DNA of 64,000 nt from Hydractinia symbiolongicarpus (GCF_029227915.1 NC_079875.1:21447001-21511000); one strand, 5' to 3'. Positions 41,570 to 53,160 are shown, counted from the stretch's first letter. A program made the numbers and translations. The notes: generated from the letters alone by a model not told the origin.

Positions 41570-44500
41570 ATTCAACGTCCCAAGTCGTTTTCATTAGCTC
41601 CGTTGCCTTAGAACACTCTTAACTACGTGCACAGTCCTATAAATGCTGTAATATGACCTTTTGCAGTCTAATAAAGGCCTCACACGTAAATCACGTGGTT
41701 TCATCTGCCTGCGCAGCTTACCATTGGACTATTCCTTCCAGTCTCAATGCGCTACAACGTCCCAAGTCGTTTTCATTAGCGCCGTCGCTTTAGAACAATC
41801 TTAACTACGTGCATCGTCCTACAAAGGCTATAATATGCCCTTTTCCAGTCTAATAAAAGCCTCACATGAAAATCACGTGGTTCCATCTCCCTGCCCAGGT
41901 TACCATTGGACTATTCCTTCCAGTCTCATTGCACTACAACGTTTCAAGTAGTTCTCCTTAGCGCCGTGGCCTTAGAACACTCTTAGCTACGTGCACAGTC
42001 CTATAAAGGCCTTAGTATGGCCTTTTGCAGTCTAATAAAGGCCGCACACTTAAATCACGCGGTTTGAGTTGCCTGCGCCGGTTACCATTGGACTAGTCTT
42101 TCCAGTCTCAATGTGCTACAACGTCCCAAGTCTTTTTCCTTAGGGCCGTGGCCTTAGAACACTCTTAACTACGTGCATCGTCCTATAAAGGCTGTAATAT
42201 GGCCTTATGCAGTGTAATAAAGCCCTCACACGTAAATCACGTGGATCGCTCTGCCTGCGCAGGTTACCATTGGACTATTCCTTCCAGTCTCATTGCACTA
42301 CAACGTTCCAAGTAATTTTCTTTAGCGTTGTGGTCTTAAAACACTCTTAACTACGTGCATCGTCCTATAAAGTCTGTAATATGGCCTTATGCAGTGTAAT
42401 AAAGGCCTCACACGTAAATCACGTGGATCCCTCTGCCTGCGCAGGTTACCATTGGACTATTCATTACAGTCTCAATGCACTACAACGTTCCAAGTGGTTC
42501 TCCTTAGCGCCGTGGCCTTAGAACACTCTTAACTACGTGCACAGTCCTATAAAGACCCTAATATGGCCTTTTGCAGTCTAATAAAGGCCGCACACTTTAA
42601 TCACGCGGTTTTAGCTGCTTTTGCAGGTTACCATTGGACTAGTCGTTCCAGTCTCAATGCGATTCAACGTCCCAAGTCGTTTTCCTTAGCGCCGTCGCTT
42701 TAGAACACTCTTAACTACGTGCATCGTCCTACAAAGGCTATAATATGCCCTTTTCCAGTCTGATAAAGGCCTCACACGTAAATCACGTGGTTCCATCTGC
42801 GTGCAGGTTACCATTGGACTGTTCCTTTTAGTCTCAATGCACCACAAAGTTCTAAGTGGTTCTTCTTAGCGCCGTGGCCTTAGAACACTCTTAACTACGG
42901 GCAGAGTCCTATAAAGACCGTAATATGGCCTTTTGCAGTCCAATAAAGGCCGCACACTTTAATCACGCGGTTTTAGCTGCCTGCACCGGTTACCATTGGA
43001 CTAGTCGTTCCAGTCCCAATTTACTACGACGTCCCAAGTCGTTTTCCCTAGCGCCGTGGCTTTAGAGCTCTCTTAATTACGTGCACAGCCCTATAACGAC
43101 CGTAATATGGCGATTTGCAGGGTAATAAAGGCCTCACACGTAAATCACGTTGTTCCATCTGCCTGTGCAGGTTACCATTGGACTATTCGTTCCAGTCTCA
43201 ATGCAGTACAACGTTCCAACTGGTTCTCCTTAGCGCCGTGGCTTTAGAACACTCTTAACTACGTGCACAGTCCTATAAAGGCTGTAATATGGCCTTTTGC
43301 AGTCTAATAAAATCTTCACACGTAAATCACGTGGTTTCACCTGTCTGCGCAGGTTACCATTGGACTAGTCCTTCAAGTCTCAATGTGCTACATCGTCCCA
43401 AGTTGTTTTCCTTAGCGCCGTCGCTTTAGAACACTCTAAACTACGTGCATCGTCCTATAAAGGATGTAATATGGCCTTTTGCAGTCTAATAAAGGCCTCA
43501 CACGTAAATCACGTGGTTTCATCTGCCTGCGCAGCTTACCATTACACTATTCCTTCCAGTCTCAATGCCCTACAACGTCCCAAGTCGTTTTCATTAGCTC
43601 CGTTGCCTTAGAACACTCTTAACTACGTGCACAGTCCTATAAATGCTGTAATATGACCTTTTGCAGTCTAATAAAGGCCTCACACGTAAATCACGTGGTT
43701 TTATCTGCCTGCGCAGCTTACCATTGGACTATTCCTTCCAGTCTCAATGCGCTACAACGTCCCAAGTCGTTTTCATTAGCGCAGTCGCTTTAGAACAATC
43801 TTAACTACGTGCATCGTCCTACAAAGGCTATAATATGCCCTTTTCCAGTCTAATAAAAGCCTCACATGTAAATCACGTGGTTCCATCTCCCTGCCCAGGT
43901 TACCATTGGACTATTCCTTCCAGTCTCATTGCACTACAACGTTTCAAGTAGTTCTCCTTAGCGCCGTGGCCTTAGAACACTCTTAGCTACGTGCACAGTC
44001 CTATAAAGGCCTTAGTATGGCCTTTTGCAGTCTAATAAAGGCCGCACACTTAAATCACGCGGTTTGATTTGCCTGCGCCGGTTACCATTGGACTAGTCTT
44101 TCCAGTCTCAATGTGCTACAACGTCCCAAGTCTTTTTCCTTAGGGCCGTGGCCTTAGAACACTCTTAACTACGTGCATCGTCCTATAAAGGCTGTAATAT
44201 GGCCTTATGCAGTGTAATAAAGGCCTCACACGTAAATCACGTGGATCGCTCTGCCTGCGCAGGTTACCATTGGACTATTCCTTCCAGTCTCATTGCACTA
44301 CAACGTTCCAAGTAATTTTCTTTAGCGCTGTGGTCTTAAAACACTCTTAACTACGTGCATCGTCCTATAAAGGCTGTAATATGGCCTTATGCAGTGTAAT
44401 AAAGGCCTCACACGTAAATCACGTGGATCCCTCTGCCTGCGCAGGTTACCATTGGACTATTCATTACAGTCTCAATGCACTACAACGTTCCAAGTGGTTC

Positions 44501-45577
44501 TCCTTAGCGCCGTGGCCTTAGAACACTCTTAACTACGTGCACAGTCCTATAAAGACCCTAATATGGCCTTTTGCAGTCTAATAAAGGCCGTACACTTTAA
44601 TCACGCGGTTTTAGCTGCTTTTGCAAGTTACCATTGGACTAGTCGTTCCAGTCTCAATGCGATTCAACGTCCCAAGTCGTTTTCCTTAGCGCCGTCGCTT
44701 TAGAACACTCTTAACTACGTGCATCGTCCTACAAAGGCTATAATATGCCCTTTTCCAGTCTGATAAAGGCCTCACACGTAAATCACGTGGTTCCATCTGC
44801 CTGCGCAGGTTACCATTGGACTGTTCCTTTTAGTCTCAATGCACCACAAAGTTCTAAGTGGTTCTTCTTAGCGCCGTGGCCTTAGAACACTCTTAACTAC
44901 GGGCAGAGTCCTATAAAGACCGTAATATGGCCTTTTGCAGTCCAATAAAGGCCGCACACTTTAATCACGCGGTTTTAGCTGCTTTTGCAGGTTACCATTG
45001 GACTAGTCGTTCCAGTCTCAATGCGATTCAACGTCCCAAGTCGTTTTCCTTAGCGCCGTCGCTTTAGAACACTCTTAACTACGTGCATCGTCCTACAAAG
45101 GCTATAATATGCCCTTTTCCAGTCTGATAAAGGCCTCACACGTAAATCACGTGGTTCCATCTGCCTGCGCAGGTTACCATTGGACTATTCGTTCCAGTCT
45201 CAATGCAGTACAACGTTCCAACTGGTTCTCCTTAGCGCCGTGGCTTTAGAACACTCTTAACTACGTGCACAGTCCTATAAAGGCTGTAATTTGGCCTTTT
45301 GCAGTCTAATAAAATCTTCACACGTAAATCACGTGGTTTCACCTGTCTGCGCAGGTTACCATTGGACTAGTCCTTCAAGTCTCAATGTGCTACAACGTCC
45401 CAAGTTGTTTTCCTTAGCGCCGTCGCTTTAGAACACTCTAAACTACGTGCATCGTCCTATAAAGGATGTAATATGGCCTTTTGCAGTCTAATAAAGGCCT
45501 CACACGTAAATCATGTGGTTTCATCTGCCTGCGCAGCTTACCATTACACTATTCCTTCCAGTCTCAATGCCCTACAA
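41570..45577 (+). repeat. 11-mer higher-order repeat (2000 bp, two copies)
   Basis: Monomer order in 41570-43570 recurs at an offset of 2000 bp (11 x 182 = 2002) in 43570-45577. A shared rare variant is AAGTCTTTTTCCTTAGGGCC at 42129 and 44129. The middle part (about 42970-43200 against 44970-45200) does not match, so one copy has been patched by another monomer type. Confidence 0.75.
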
Positions 45578-47030
45578 CGTTCCAAGTGGTTCTATTTAGC
45601 GCCGTGGCTTTAGAGCTCTCTTAATTACGTGCACAGCCCTATAACGACCGTAATATGGCGATTTGCAGGGTAATAAAGGCCTCACACGTAAATCACGTTG
45701 TTCCATCTGCCTGTACAGGTTACCATTGAACTATTCCTTTCAGTCTCAATGCACTACAACGTTAGAACACTCTTAACTACGTGCACAGTCCTATAAAGAC
45801 CGTAAAATGGCCTTTTGAAGTCTAATATAGTCTCACACGTATATCACGTGGTTCCATCTCCCTGCGTAGGTTACCATTGGACTATACCTTCCAGTCTCCT
45901 TGCACTACAACGTTCCAAGTAGTTCTTCTTAGCGCCGTGGCCTTATAACACTCTTAACTACGTGCACAGTCTTATAACGACCGTAGTATGGCCTTTTGCA
46001 GTCTAATAAAGGCCGCACACTTAAATCACGCAGTTTGAGTTGCCTGCGCCGGTTACCAATGGACTAGTCTTTCCAATCTCAATGTGCTACAACGTTCCAA
46101 GTCGTTTTCCTTAGCGCCGTGGCTTTAGAACACTCTTAACTACGTGCATCGTCCTACAAAGGCTATAATATGCCCTTTTCCAGTCTAATAAAGGCCTCAC
46201 ACGTAAATCACGTGGTTTCACCTGTCTGCGCAGGTTACCATTGGACTAGTCCTTCAAGTCTCAATGTGCTACAACGTCCCAAGTTGTTTTCCTTAGCGCC
46301 GTCGCTTTAGAACACTCTAAACTACGTGCATCGTCCTATAAATGATGTAATATGGCCTTTTGCAGTCTAATAAAGGCCTCACACGTAAATCACGTGGTTT
46401 CATCTGCCTGTGCAGCTTACCATTACACTATTCCTTCCAGTCTCAATGCCCTACAACGTTCCAAGTGGTTCTATTTAGCGCCGTGGCTTTAGAGCTCTCT
46501 TAATTACGTGCACAGCCCTATAACGACCGTAATATGGCGATTTGCAGGGTAATAAAGGCCTCACACGTAAATCACGTTGTTCCATCTGCCTGTACAGGTT
46601 ACCATTGGACTATTCCTTTCAGTCTCAATGCACTACAACGTTAGAACACTCTTAACTACGTGCACAGTCCTATAAAGACCGTAAAATGGCCTTTTGAAGT
46701 CTAATATAGTCTCACACGTATATCACGTGGTTCCATCTCCCTGCGTAGGTTACCATTGGACTATACCTTCCAGTCTCATTGCACTACAACGTTCCAAGTA
46801 GTTCTTCTTAGCGCCGTGGCCTTATAACACTCTTAACTACGTGCACAGTCTTATAACGACCGTAGTATGGCCTTTTGCAGTCTAATAAAGGCCGCACACT
46901 TAAATCACGCAGTTTGAGTTGCCTGCGCCGGTTACCAATGGACTAGTCTTTCCAATCTCAATGTGCTACAACGTTCCAAATCGTTTTCCTTAGCGCCGTG
47001 GCTTTAGAACACTCTTAACTACGTGCACAG
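45340..47030 (+). repeat. Pentamer higher-order repeat (879 bp)
   Basis: GGCGATTTGCAGGGTAATAA recurs at 45657 and 46536 (offset 879 bp). The unit is five monomers, one with the 30-bp deletion (910 minus 30 = 880). Confidence 0.75.
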
Positions 47031-48309
47031 TCCTATAAAGGCTGTAATATGGCCTTATGCAGTGTAATAAAGGCCTCACACGTAAATCACGTGGTTTCCT
47101 CTGCCTGCGCAGGTTACCAGTGGACTATTCATTCCAGTCTCAATGCACTACAACGTTCCAAGTGGTTTTCCTTAGCGCCGTCGCTTTAGAACACTCTTAA
47201 CTACGTGCATCGTCCTACAAAGGCTATAATATGCCCTTTTCCAGTCTAATAAAGGCCTCACACGTAAATCACGTGGTTCCATCTGCCTGCGCAGGTTACC
47301 ATTGGACTGTTCCTTTTAGTCTCAATGCACCACAACGTTCTAAGTGGTTCTCCTTAGCGCCCTGGCCTTAGAACACTCTTAACTACGTGCATCGTCCTAT
47401 AAAGACCGTAATATGGCCTTTTGCAGTCTAATAAAGGCCTCACACGTAAATCACGTGGTTTCATCTGCCTGCGGAGGTTACCATTGGACTATTCCTTCCA
47501 GTCTCATTGCACTACAACGTGCCAAGTCGTTTTCCTTAGCGCCGTGGCCTTAGAACACTCTTAATTACGTGCACGGGCCTATAACGACCGTAATATGGCC
47601 TTTTGCAGTCTAATAAAGGCCGCACACTGTAATCACGCAGTTGTAGCTGCCTGTGCCGGTTACCATTGGACTAGTCGATCCAGTCTCAATGCGCTAAAAC
47701 ATCCCAAGTCATTTTCATTAGTGCCGTCGCCTTAGAACACTCTTAACTACGTGCACAGTCCTATAAAGGCTGTAATATGGCCTTTTGCAGTCTAATAAAG
47801 GCCTCACACGTAAATCACGTGGTTTCATCTGCCTGCGCAGCTTACCATTGGACTATTCCTTTCAGTCTTGATGTACTACAACGTTTCAAGTGGTTTTCAT
47901 TAGCGCCGTCGCTTTACAACACTCTTAACTACGTGCACACCCCTATAACGACCGTAATATGGCGTTTTGCAGGGTAATGAAGGCCTCACAAGTAAATCAC
48001 GTTGTTCCCTCTGCCTGCGCAGGTTACCATTTGACTATTCCTTCCCATCTCAATACCTTACAACGTTCCAAGTGGTTCTCCTTAGCCCCGGGGCCTTAGA
48101 AACTCTTAACTACGTGCACAGTCCTATAAAGACCCTAATATGGCCTTTTGCAGTCTAATAAAGGCCGCACACGTAAATCACGCCGTTCCAGCTGCCTGCG
48201 CAGGTTACCATTGGACTATTCCTTCCAGTCTCAATGCACTACAACGTTCCAAGTGGTTCTCCTTAGCCCCGTGGCCTTAGAACACTCTTAACTGCGTGCA
48301 CAGTCCTAT

Positions 48310-48660
48310 AAAACACTAATATGGCCTTCCAGTCTCAATGCGCTACAACGTCCCAAGTCGTTTTCCTTAGCGCCGTGGCCTTAGAACACTTTTAATTACG
48401 TGCACGGGCCTATAACGACCGTAATATGGCCTTTTGCAGTCTAATAAAGGCCGTACACTGTAATCACACGGTTTTAGCTGCCTGCGCAGCTTACCATTGG
48501 ACTATTCCTTCCAGTCTTGATGTACTACAACGTTTCAAGTGGTTTTCATTAGCGCCGTCGCTTTAGAACACTCTTAACTGCGTGCACAGTCCTATAAAAC
48601 ACTAATATGGCCTTCCAGTCTCAATGCGCTACAACGTCCCAAGTCGTTTTCATTAGCGCC
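48310..48660 (+). repeat. Severely shortened satellite monomers
   Basis: Two monomers (at about 48317 and 48604) jump from CACTAATATGGCC straight to TTCCAGTCTCAATGCGC and so lack roughly 75 bp, including the hairpin, the CACGT dyad and the CCATTGG motif. They lie 287 bp apart in similar contexts, so they derive from one deletion event that was then copied. They lie in the last 1.5 kb of the array. Confidence 0.8.
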
Positions 48661-49710
48661 GTCGCTTTAAAACACTCTTAACTACGTGCACAATCCTATA
48701 AAGGCTGTAATATGACCTTTTGCAGTCAAATAAAGACCTCACACGTAAATCACGAAGTTCCATCTGCCTGCGCAGGTTACCAATTGCCTATCCCGTCCAG
48801 TCTCAATGCACAACAACGTTCCAAGTGGTTCTCCTTAGCGTCGTCGCTTTAGAACACTCTTAACTACGTGGATCGTCCTATTAAGGCTGTAATATGGCCT
48901 TTTGCGGTCTAATAAAGGCCTCACACGTAAATCACGTGGTATCATCTGCCTGCGCAGCTTACCATTGGACTAGTCGTTCCAGTCCCAATGCACCAGAACG
49001 TCCCAAGTGGTTCTCCTTAGCGCCGTGGCCGTAGAACACTCTTAATTACGTGCACGGGCCTATAACGACCGTAATATGGCCTTTTGCAGTCTAATAAAGG
49101 CCGCACACTTTAATCACGCGGTTTTAGCTGCCTGTGCCGGTTACCATTGGACTAGTCCTTCAAGTCTTAATGTGGTACAACGTCCCAAGTTTTTTTCCCT
49201 AGCGCCGTCGCTTTACAACACTCTTAACTACGTGCATCGTCCTATAAAGGCTGTAATATGGCCTTTTGCAGTCTAATAAAGGCCTCACACGTAAATCACG
49301 TGGTTTCATCTGCCTGCGCAGCTTACCATTGGACTATTCCTTCCAGTCTTGATGCACTACAACGTTTCAAGTGGTTTTCATTAGCGCCGTCGCTTTAGAA
49401 CACTCTTAACTACGTGCATCGTCCTACAAAGGCTCTAATATGCCCTTTTCCATTCTAATAAAAGCCTCACATGTAAATCACGTGGTTCCATCTACCTGCT
49501 CAGGTTACCATTGGACTATTCCTTCCAGTCTCATTGCACTACAACGTCCCAAGTCGTTTTCCTTAGCGCCGTGGCCTTAGAACACTTTTAATTACGTGCA
49601 CGGGCCTATAACGACCGTAATATGGCCTTTTGCAGTCTAATAAAGGCCGTACACTGTAATCACACGGTTTTAGCTGCCTGCGCAGCTTACCATTGGACTA
49701 TTCCTTCCAG

Positions 49711-49865
49711 GTAATTTTTACACTCTATGCGTAGTCCAACAATATGTGGCCCGCAGCCGGCGTAGGAAATTTAGGTTCCGTACTGCGTGGTTACTTATAA
49801 CCTGTTAGGCTATAGTTTTAACTCTCATCCGTCAGGAATAGTCAAAGACTCACGCCTTTTGGCTT
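49711..49865. other. Array boundary and non-satellite flank, no gene seen
   Basis: The satellite stops after CCTTCCAG (49703-49710). The next bases (GTAATTTTTACACTC) have no satellite match. Base composition changes at once to AT-rich. Nothing coding was recognised here. Confidence 0.8.
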
Positions 49866-50125
49866 GGAAGATGCTTTATCCAAAATGCGATTCCGTGGTT
49901 TTAAATTTAAATTATTATTAGAATTACGTTATTCAAATATGACGTATTGTTGCGTATAACCGAAATGCATTGGGTGCGCATTTAGCAGGAATTCGCGGAA
50001 AAAGCCTGGAGGTTTTTGAGATTTTGTATCGTTGAAGTTTTCAACTAAAATAAAACCTTTCGAACTGTAATCATCGTTCAATAATCGAAATAAATAAAAC
50101 GAATAATGAAAATCTAGATGGTAAG

Positions 50126-50366
50126 TTGTCAATGGTAGATGGTAAGTTTTTTTTTATTATTCTTGGATATTATAAAGAAAAAATAAAAGCTAGAAATAAA
50201 TCAAAATCGAATTTTTTTTTCACTGGATACTTTGTAGATTGTAAAGAGAAACAGAAATATATATTCGAATCCATGGAAGATGTCGATGTAGCAGTTAGAA
50301 ATCTCGAGATATTATCACTATCATTTCTCTCTGTTTATCAAACAGATAAATCATTCGGAGTTACTG
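50126..50366 (+). CDS. Possible upstream exon of the vertnin/OTU-like gene
   Basis: An open frame encodes a Lys- and Phe-rich stretch ending in a segment with YIFESMEDVDVAVRNLEIL. It is followed by ACTG/GTGAGT at 50366/50367, a strong splice-donor match. The reading frame closes just beyond that donor, which fits an exon rather than a complete gene. The product is not recognised with confidence. Its position upstream of, and in the same direction as, the vertnin/OTU-like pieces suggests it belongs with them, but this is inference. The opposite-strand frames here look accidental. Confidence 0.35.
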
Positions 50367-50980
50367 GTGAGTTTTAAGATATAATAAAAAAGATTGATCT
50401 TTTGACCAAGAGAAACAAAAAGATTCTCTTCGAAGATATCAAGAACAAGGAGTCACCCCAACAAATCCTTTGGTGATTGTTGGAAAAAAACCTTTCTGGT
50501 ACGAAGTTCTGTCTCGGCTGATAACTACACGGTTTGTTTGGGTGACGTAAAACCTTGTTGCCCTGTAACCACATCCTATCCGTCATTAGTGGCAATGTCG
50601 CAGATGTATCCTGGAAATCTTTATCGTCGCGATACAATTTATCTCCTTTTTTGATTTTGGATCATGAAGTTGTTAGCAAGGAGGTTACTTTAGAAGATAA
50701 ACAAATGTAGAACGATTTTATTGACATTAATGATGTCGAAACCGAGTCCGTTTTAATGGATTTTGCATATGCTAAAAATATTAGCTAGAGAGGTAAAAAT
50801 GGCAGGAGCGAGAAGAAGGCTATTATATAGACTTATCACCAATGGAGCAGGAGCAGTTTAATGACGCTGCTGCTCAACTGCCAAAAAAATCTGGGTAAAT
50901 CGGGGATCTGGGTAATAAGTGCGTTTAAATAAAGCCATATTTAATGCCGAAGTATTTTAAATAAGAGTTACTTTTAAAAT
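50367..50980. other. AT-rich stretch with short unrecognised coding-like fragment
   Basis: A plus-strand frame at about 50403-50543 reads SLRRYQEQGVTPTNPLVIVG, then KKPFWYEVL, and looks protein-like, but it ends in stops. Further short open stretches at about 50655-50700 and 50757-50787 are also interrupted. They may be decayed exons of the same plus-strand gene. No family was recognised. Confidence 0.3.
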
Positions 50981-51030
50981 TTTAAACCACGGAATGGCAT
51001 TTTGGATAAGGCATCTTCCTTTTGGCTTGA

Positions 51031-51382
51031 GTTCTTTCCGTACTATTATGGCTACTGCAGACATGTTGGCGCGGGTGCTTACTGATTTAAAGTGTGATAA
51101 TGTTGAATCTGTTCGTAAAATGCAAAAAGAACTTTTAGAAAGTGTTTATTCTCGGACATTTTTGTTGTCTGGGGATATTTATCCCTTGGTTGGTAAAAGT
51201 TTTCATCGGAATTCAGGTGCATATACATTCCATCTGAGGCGAGGTGGGAAGATAAAGGAATTATTGCTTTAAGGTGAGAAGTATGTTTTTTACTCTCCAC
51301 CACTTGCATTTATTTAAAGGTTTTCAGTATATTCGCTACGAAAAGGTAGTTGAGGGAGAGCTTTTTACAACAGACTATTAAA
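51031..51382 (+). pseudogene. Vertnin/OTU-like gene remnant, N-terminal part
   Basis: Two open stretches in different frames look like successive parts of one protein. The first (to the stop at 51270-51272) contains QKELLESVYSRTFLLSGDIY, PLVGKSFHRNSGAY and TFHLRRGG. The second (about 51317-51382) contains GFQYIRYEKVVEGELFTTDY and then a stop. Similar blocks, as I recall them, precede the OTU-like domain in uncharacterised vertnin-like proteins of cnidarians. The frame change and stops suggest decay. The frame extends upstream to 50994, but its first residues come from the inverted-repeat arm and are probably not part of the protein. Confidence 0.45.
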
Positions 51383-51633
51383 AACAAATACAAAAAGATT
51401 TAATTAGCTATGGCTAACTAGCTGGCTTATTGTTTTTCTAATATGAGCTTTGAACAGAATTTTCAGCATTGTGAAGGAGTTCTTTCTCCATTAATATTTG
51501 TGTTGTTATTAGAACCAAGAACTTGACATCTGGGTAAGTAAGGTTGGTGATGAAAATAAACAACTCTTCAAATGGCTATTAGGAAACAAAATTTGTTGAG
51601 TGAAAGGTCATTACAAAATATATTATTTTTAGA

Positions 51634-52287
51634 TCCAATCCATCAGGAGACAGTCTATACAGCTCAGCATCATTGGTATTGGTAGGTGATCTTGTTGATG
51701 AATCTTGACATCCATAGAACTTTTCTTGCATCCTTCCTTTTATTCCAATCATTCTTGTTTTCAATTTGCTTTTAAAAACCAAAAGGCAAATATTTTTATA
51801 TCTGAAAAAAGTTTATTCAGATTTTCCCTTTGCCATATTGTTTGTGATATGACTCTTTCTCCTGAGTAGGCAGTTAAAGCAGAAGCAATCAACATCTGCA
51901 CCCCAAGACATGGTCTCCTTTTCTATCAATACTTGCCTTGTCAACAGTAATAAAGAGAAAAATTAATACGTTTTACCCACAGTTCGGCTTTTTACGGTTT
52001 CGAACTCTCTTTACACAGTGTATATTGCCACGCCCATCTATTTTATCTGATGAAGATCAGTTAAAAAATTTATTTTGTTATGAAGATATTGTTAAGTCTG
52101 GTGTAGACTTCAAGCCAAATCATTACGTTTACCTTGTTCCAGGTTGCAACTTTCTTAACCGAAAGTCGCATTTTCCTATTTCAGCATGCAAAAAGCAGAA
52201 AATTGCCTTTCTTAATTCTTCTTTCAAAGTTCAAACGAAACTTGAGTTTAGCCAAACAAATATATCTGAACCAATACATGGGTTGAG
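51634..52287 (+). pseudogene. Vertnin/OTU-like domain remnant
   Basis: A plausible acceptor (ATTATTTTTAG, ending at 51633) opens a frame with NPSGDSLYSSASLVLVGD, the place of the OTU G-D-x-C block. Here Ser stands where the catalytic Cys would be, as in vertnin-type relatives. TSIELFLHPSFYSNHSCFQF (about 51710-51770) follows after a TGA in the same frame. KAEAINICTPRHG follows, then a frame change near 51925. The 51926-52287 part carries LSTVIKRKINTFYPQFGFLR and PNHYVYLVP, whose His matches the usual OTU His position. It ends at GAG/GTGAGT (52287/52288), an excellent splice donor. The frame changes and stop indicate a pseudogene, or missed micro-introns. Family assignment is from memory of motif order; vertnin itself is only a distant relative. 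Confidence 0.55.
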
Positions 52288-53160
52288 GTGAGTTTGTATC
52301 ATATCACATGTATGTAAATTTCATCTTCATTATCCTGATTTTTGCACCCGCAAAGCTTAAATTAGCGAAAGTTTCTGAGGCTTCGTCCCAGACCCCACCT
52401 GGGGGGCTTATAGGACCCCCAGCTGCTAAATTCAAGACTTTTTCCCAGAAGGGGACATACGAAATAGTTTATACGTTGTAAAACTTTACGATCTCCCAAG
52501 GCAGCTTTTCGCACTTTAAAGGCACTTTACTCCTTCCGCGTCCTTATGGAAGTGGAAAAACAAACTTCATCCTCATTGAATCTTGTAGTTTAACTAAACT
52601 AAATGTTTTCCTGCTCTTCCACATTGCTGTGAGTGTGATTTTTAAGATTTATCTTTTTTCGGTAAAACAAATTTTAAGGGACGCGAGTTTTCTCTCCTTC
52701 TTTTTAAACCACCTTGGTCAAATGAATATGACACTCGTGCAAATGAGAAATCCAGGTTTAAATCCTGGACAGGGCTAGTAAAATGTAATTATTTTGCATC
52801 TACAATAACCACTTTCATTTGTAGCTATAACACAAAAATGCCATGTTTAAAAAAGCTAGTTCGTTTTGCCGTGTTTCAAGGAAACTTTTCAAAATTAGGG
52901 CCACAAAAAGTTTTCGTTTGCGAACCTAGGGGACCCTGTCCCACGCTCCGCAACCTTTTCAAAATTGATTGCTCTGATTAGGCGAGCGTACCTGTTAAAT
53001 CTTCCACGTGGTGCGTGTAAAAAGCGGAATCCAATAGTTTTTTTCCACTTTATTCACTTTCGTTCCAAAAAGTGGAGAAATAATGAAAAGGAAAATTCTC
53101 CTTTTTGAAAACACAAGCAAACTAAATTTTTCAAATTCCTCTACTTCTGAAAAGTGGAAC
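52288..53160. other. Intergenic or intronic AT-rich DNA
   Basis: No reliable coding sequence was seen. It contains a patch with CCCACCTGGGGGGCTTATAG (from about 52395) and another with CGAACCTAGGGGACCCTGTC (from about 52921), both resembling dispersed repeat pieces. The tRNA-like patch is listed separately. Confidence 0.6.
52717..52790 (+). repeat. tRNA-like SINE fragment (possible)
   Basis: GGTTTAAATCC (about 52759-52769) is one base from the polymerase III B-box consensus and lies in the near-palindrome CCAGGTTTAAATCCTGG. About 45 bp upstream, TGGTCAAATGA is a weak A-box match. No A-rich tail or target-site duplication was found, so this is at best an old fragment. Confidence 0.35.

Larger units (their letters stand above)
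14450..49710 (+). repeat. 182-bp satellite array, right arm (forward orientation)
   Basis: About 194 tandem monomers of the same 182-bp satellite as the left arm, in the opposite orientation. The consensus begins GGCCTTTTGCAGTCTAATAA and passes through CACGTAAATCACGTGG, CTGCCTGCGCAGGTTACC, ATTGGACTATTCCTTCCAG, TCTCAATGCACTACAACG, TTCCAAGTGGTTCTCC, TTAGCGCCGTGGCC, TTAGAACACTCTTAACTACG and TGCACAGTCCTATAAAGACC. A consensus copy is about 47% GC with about 8 CpG, close to random expectation, so CpG is not depleted. The arm ends abruptly at 49710, inside a monomer just after CCTTCCAG. No gene, RNA gene or inserted transposon was seen within it. Confidence 0.98.
49866..51019. repeat. Imperfect 40-bp inverted-repeat pair, 1.1 kb apart
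   Basis: The left arm, 49866-49905, is the reverse complement of the right arm, 50981-51019, with one 1-base gap and two mismatches. The shared core includes CCACGGAAT and GCATTTTGGATAA. Just outside the arms both sides carry CCTTTTGGCTTG, but in the same direction relative to the + strand. The pair could be the terminal repeats of a small DNA transposon of about 1.15 kb, or two inverted copies of a dispersed repeat. No clear target-site duplication was identified. Confidence 0.6.

Noticed and set aside
15009-49276. Recurring 61-104 codon frames on the plus strand in the right arm
   Set aside because: Same satellite words in the other orientation, with no independent coding signal.
1-49710. 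CRISPR array
   Set aside because: The repeats are contiguous 182-bp monomers without unique spacers, in evident eukaryotic DNA.
14450-49710. CENP-B box in the satellite
   Set aside because: I looked for the TTCG....A..CGGG core and did not see it in the consensus or common variants.
50994-51050. RHLPFGLSS as a Gypsy reverse-transcriptase motif
   Set aside because: None of the following RT motifs (including the catalytic Asp pair) appears, and the first part lies in the inverted-repeat arm.
51941-51948. CAACAG as a splice acceptor just before the frame at 51938-52291
   Set aside because: Family-like coding sequence continues upstream of it in shifted frames, so a frameshift explains the data better than an intron.
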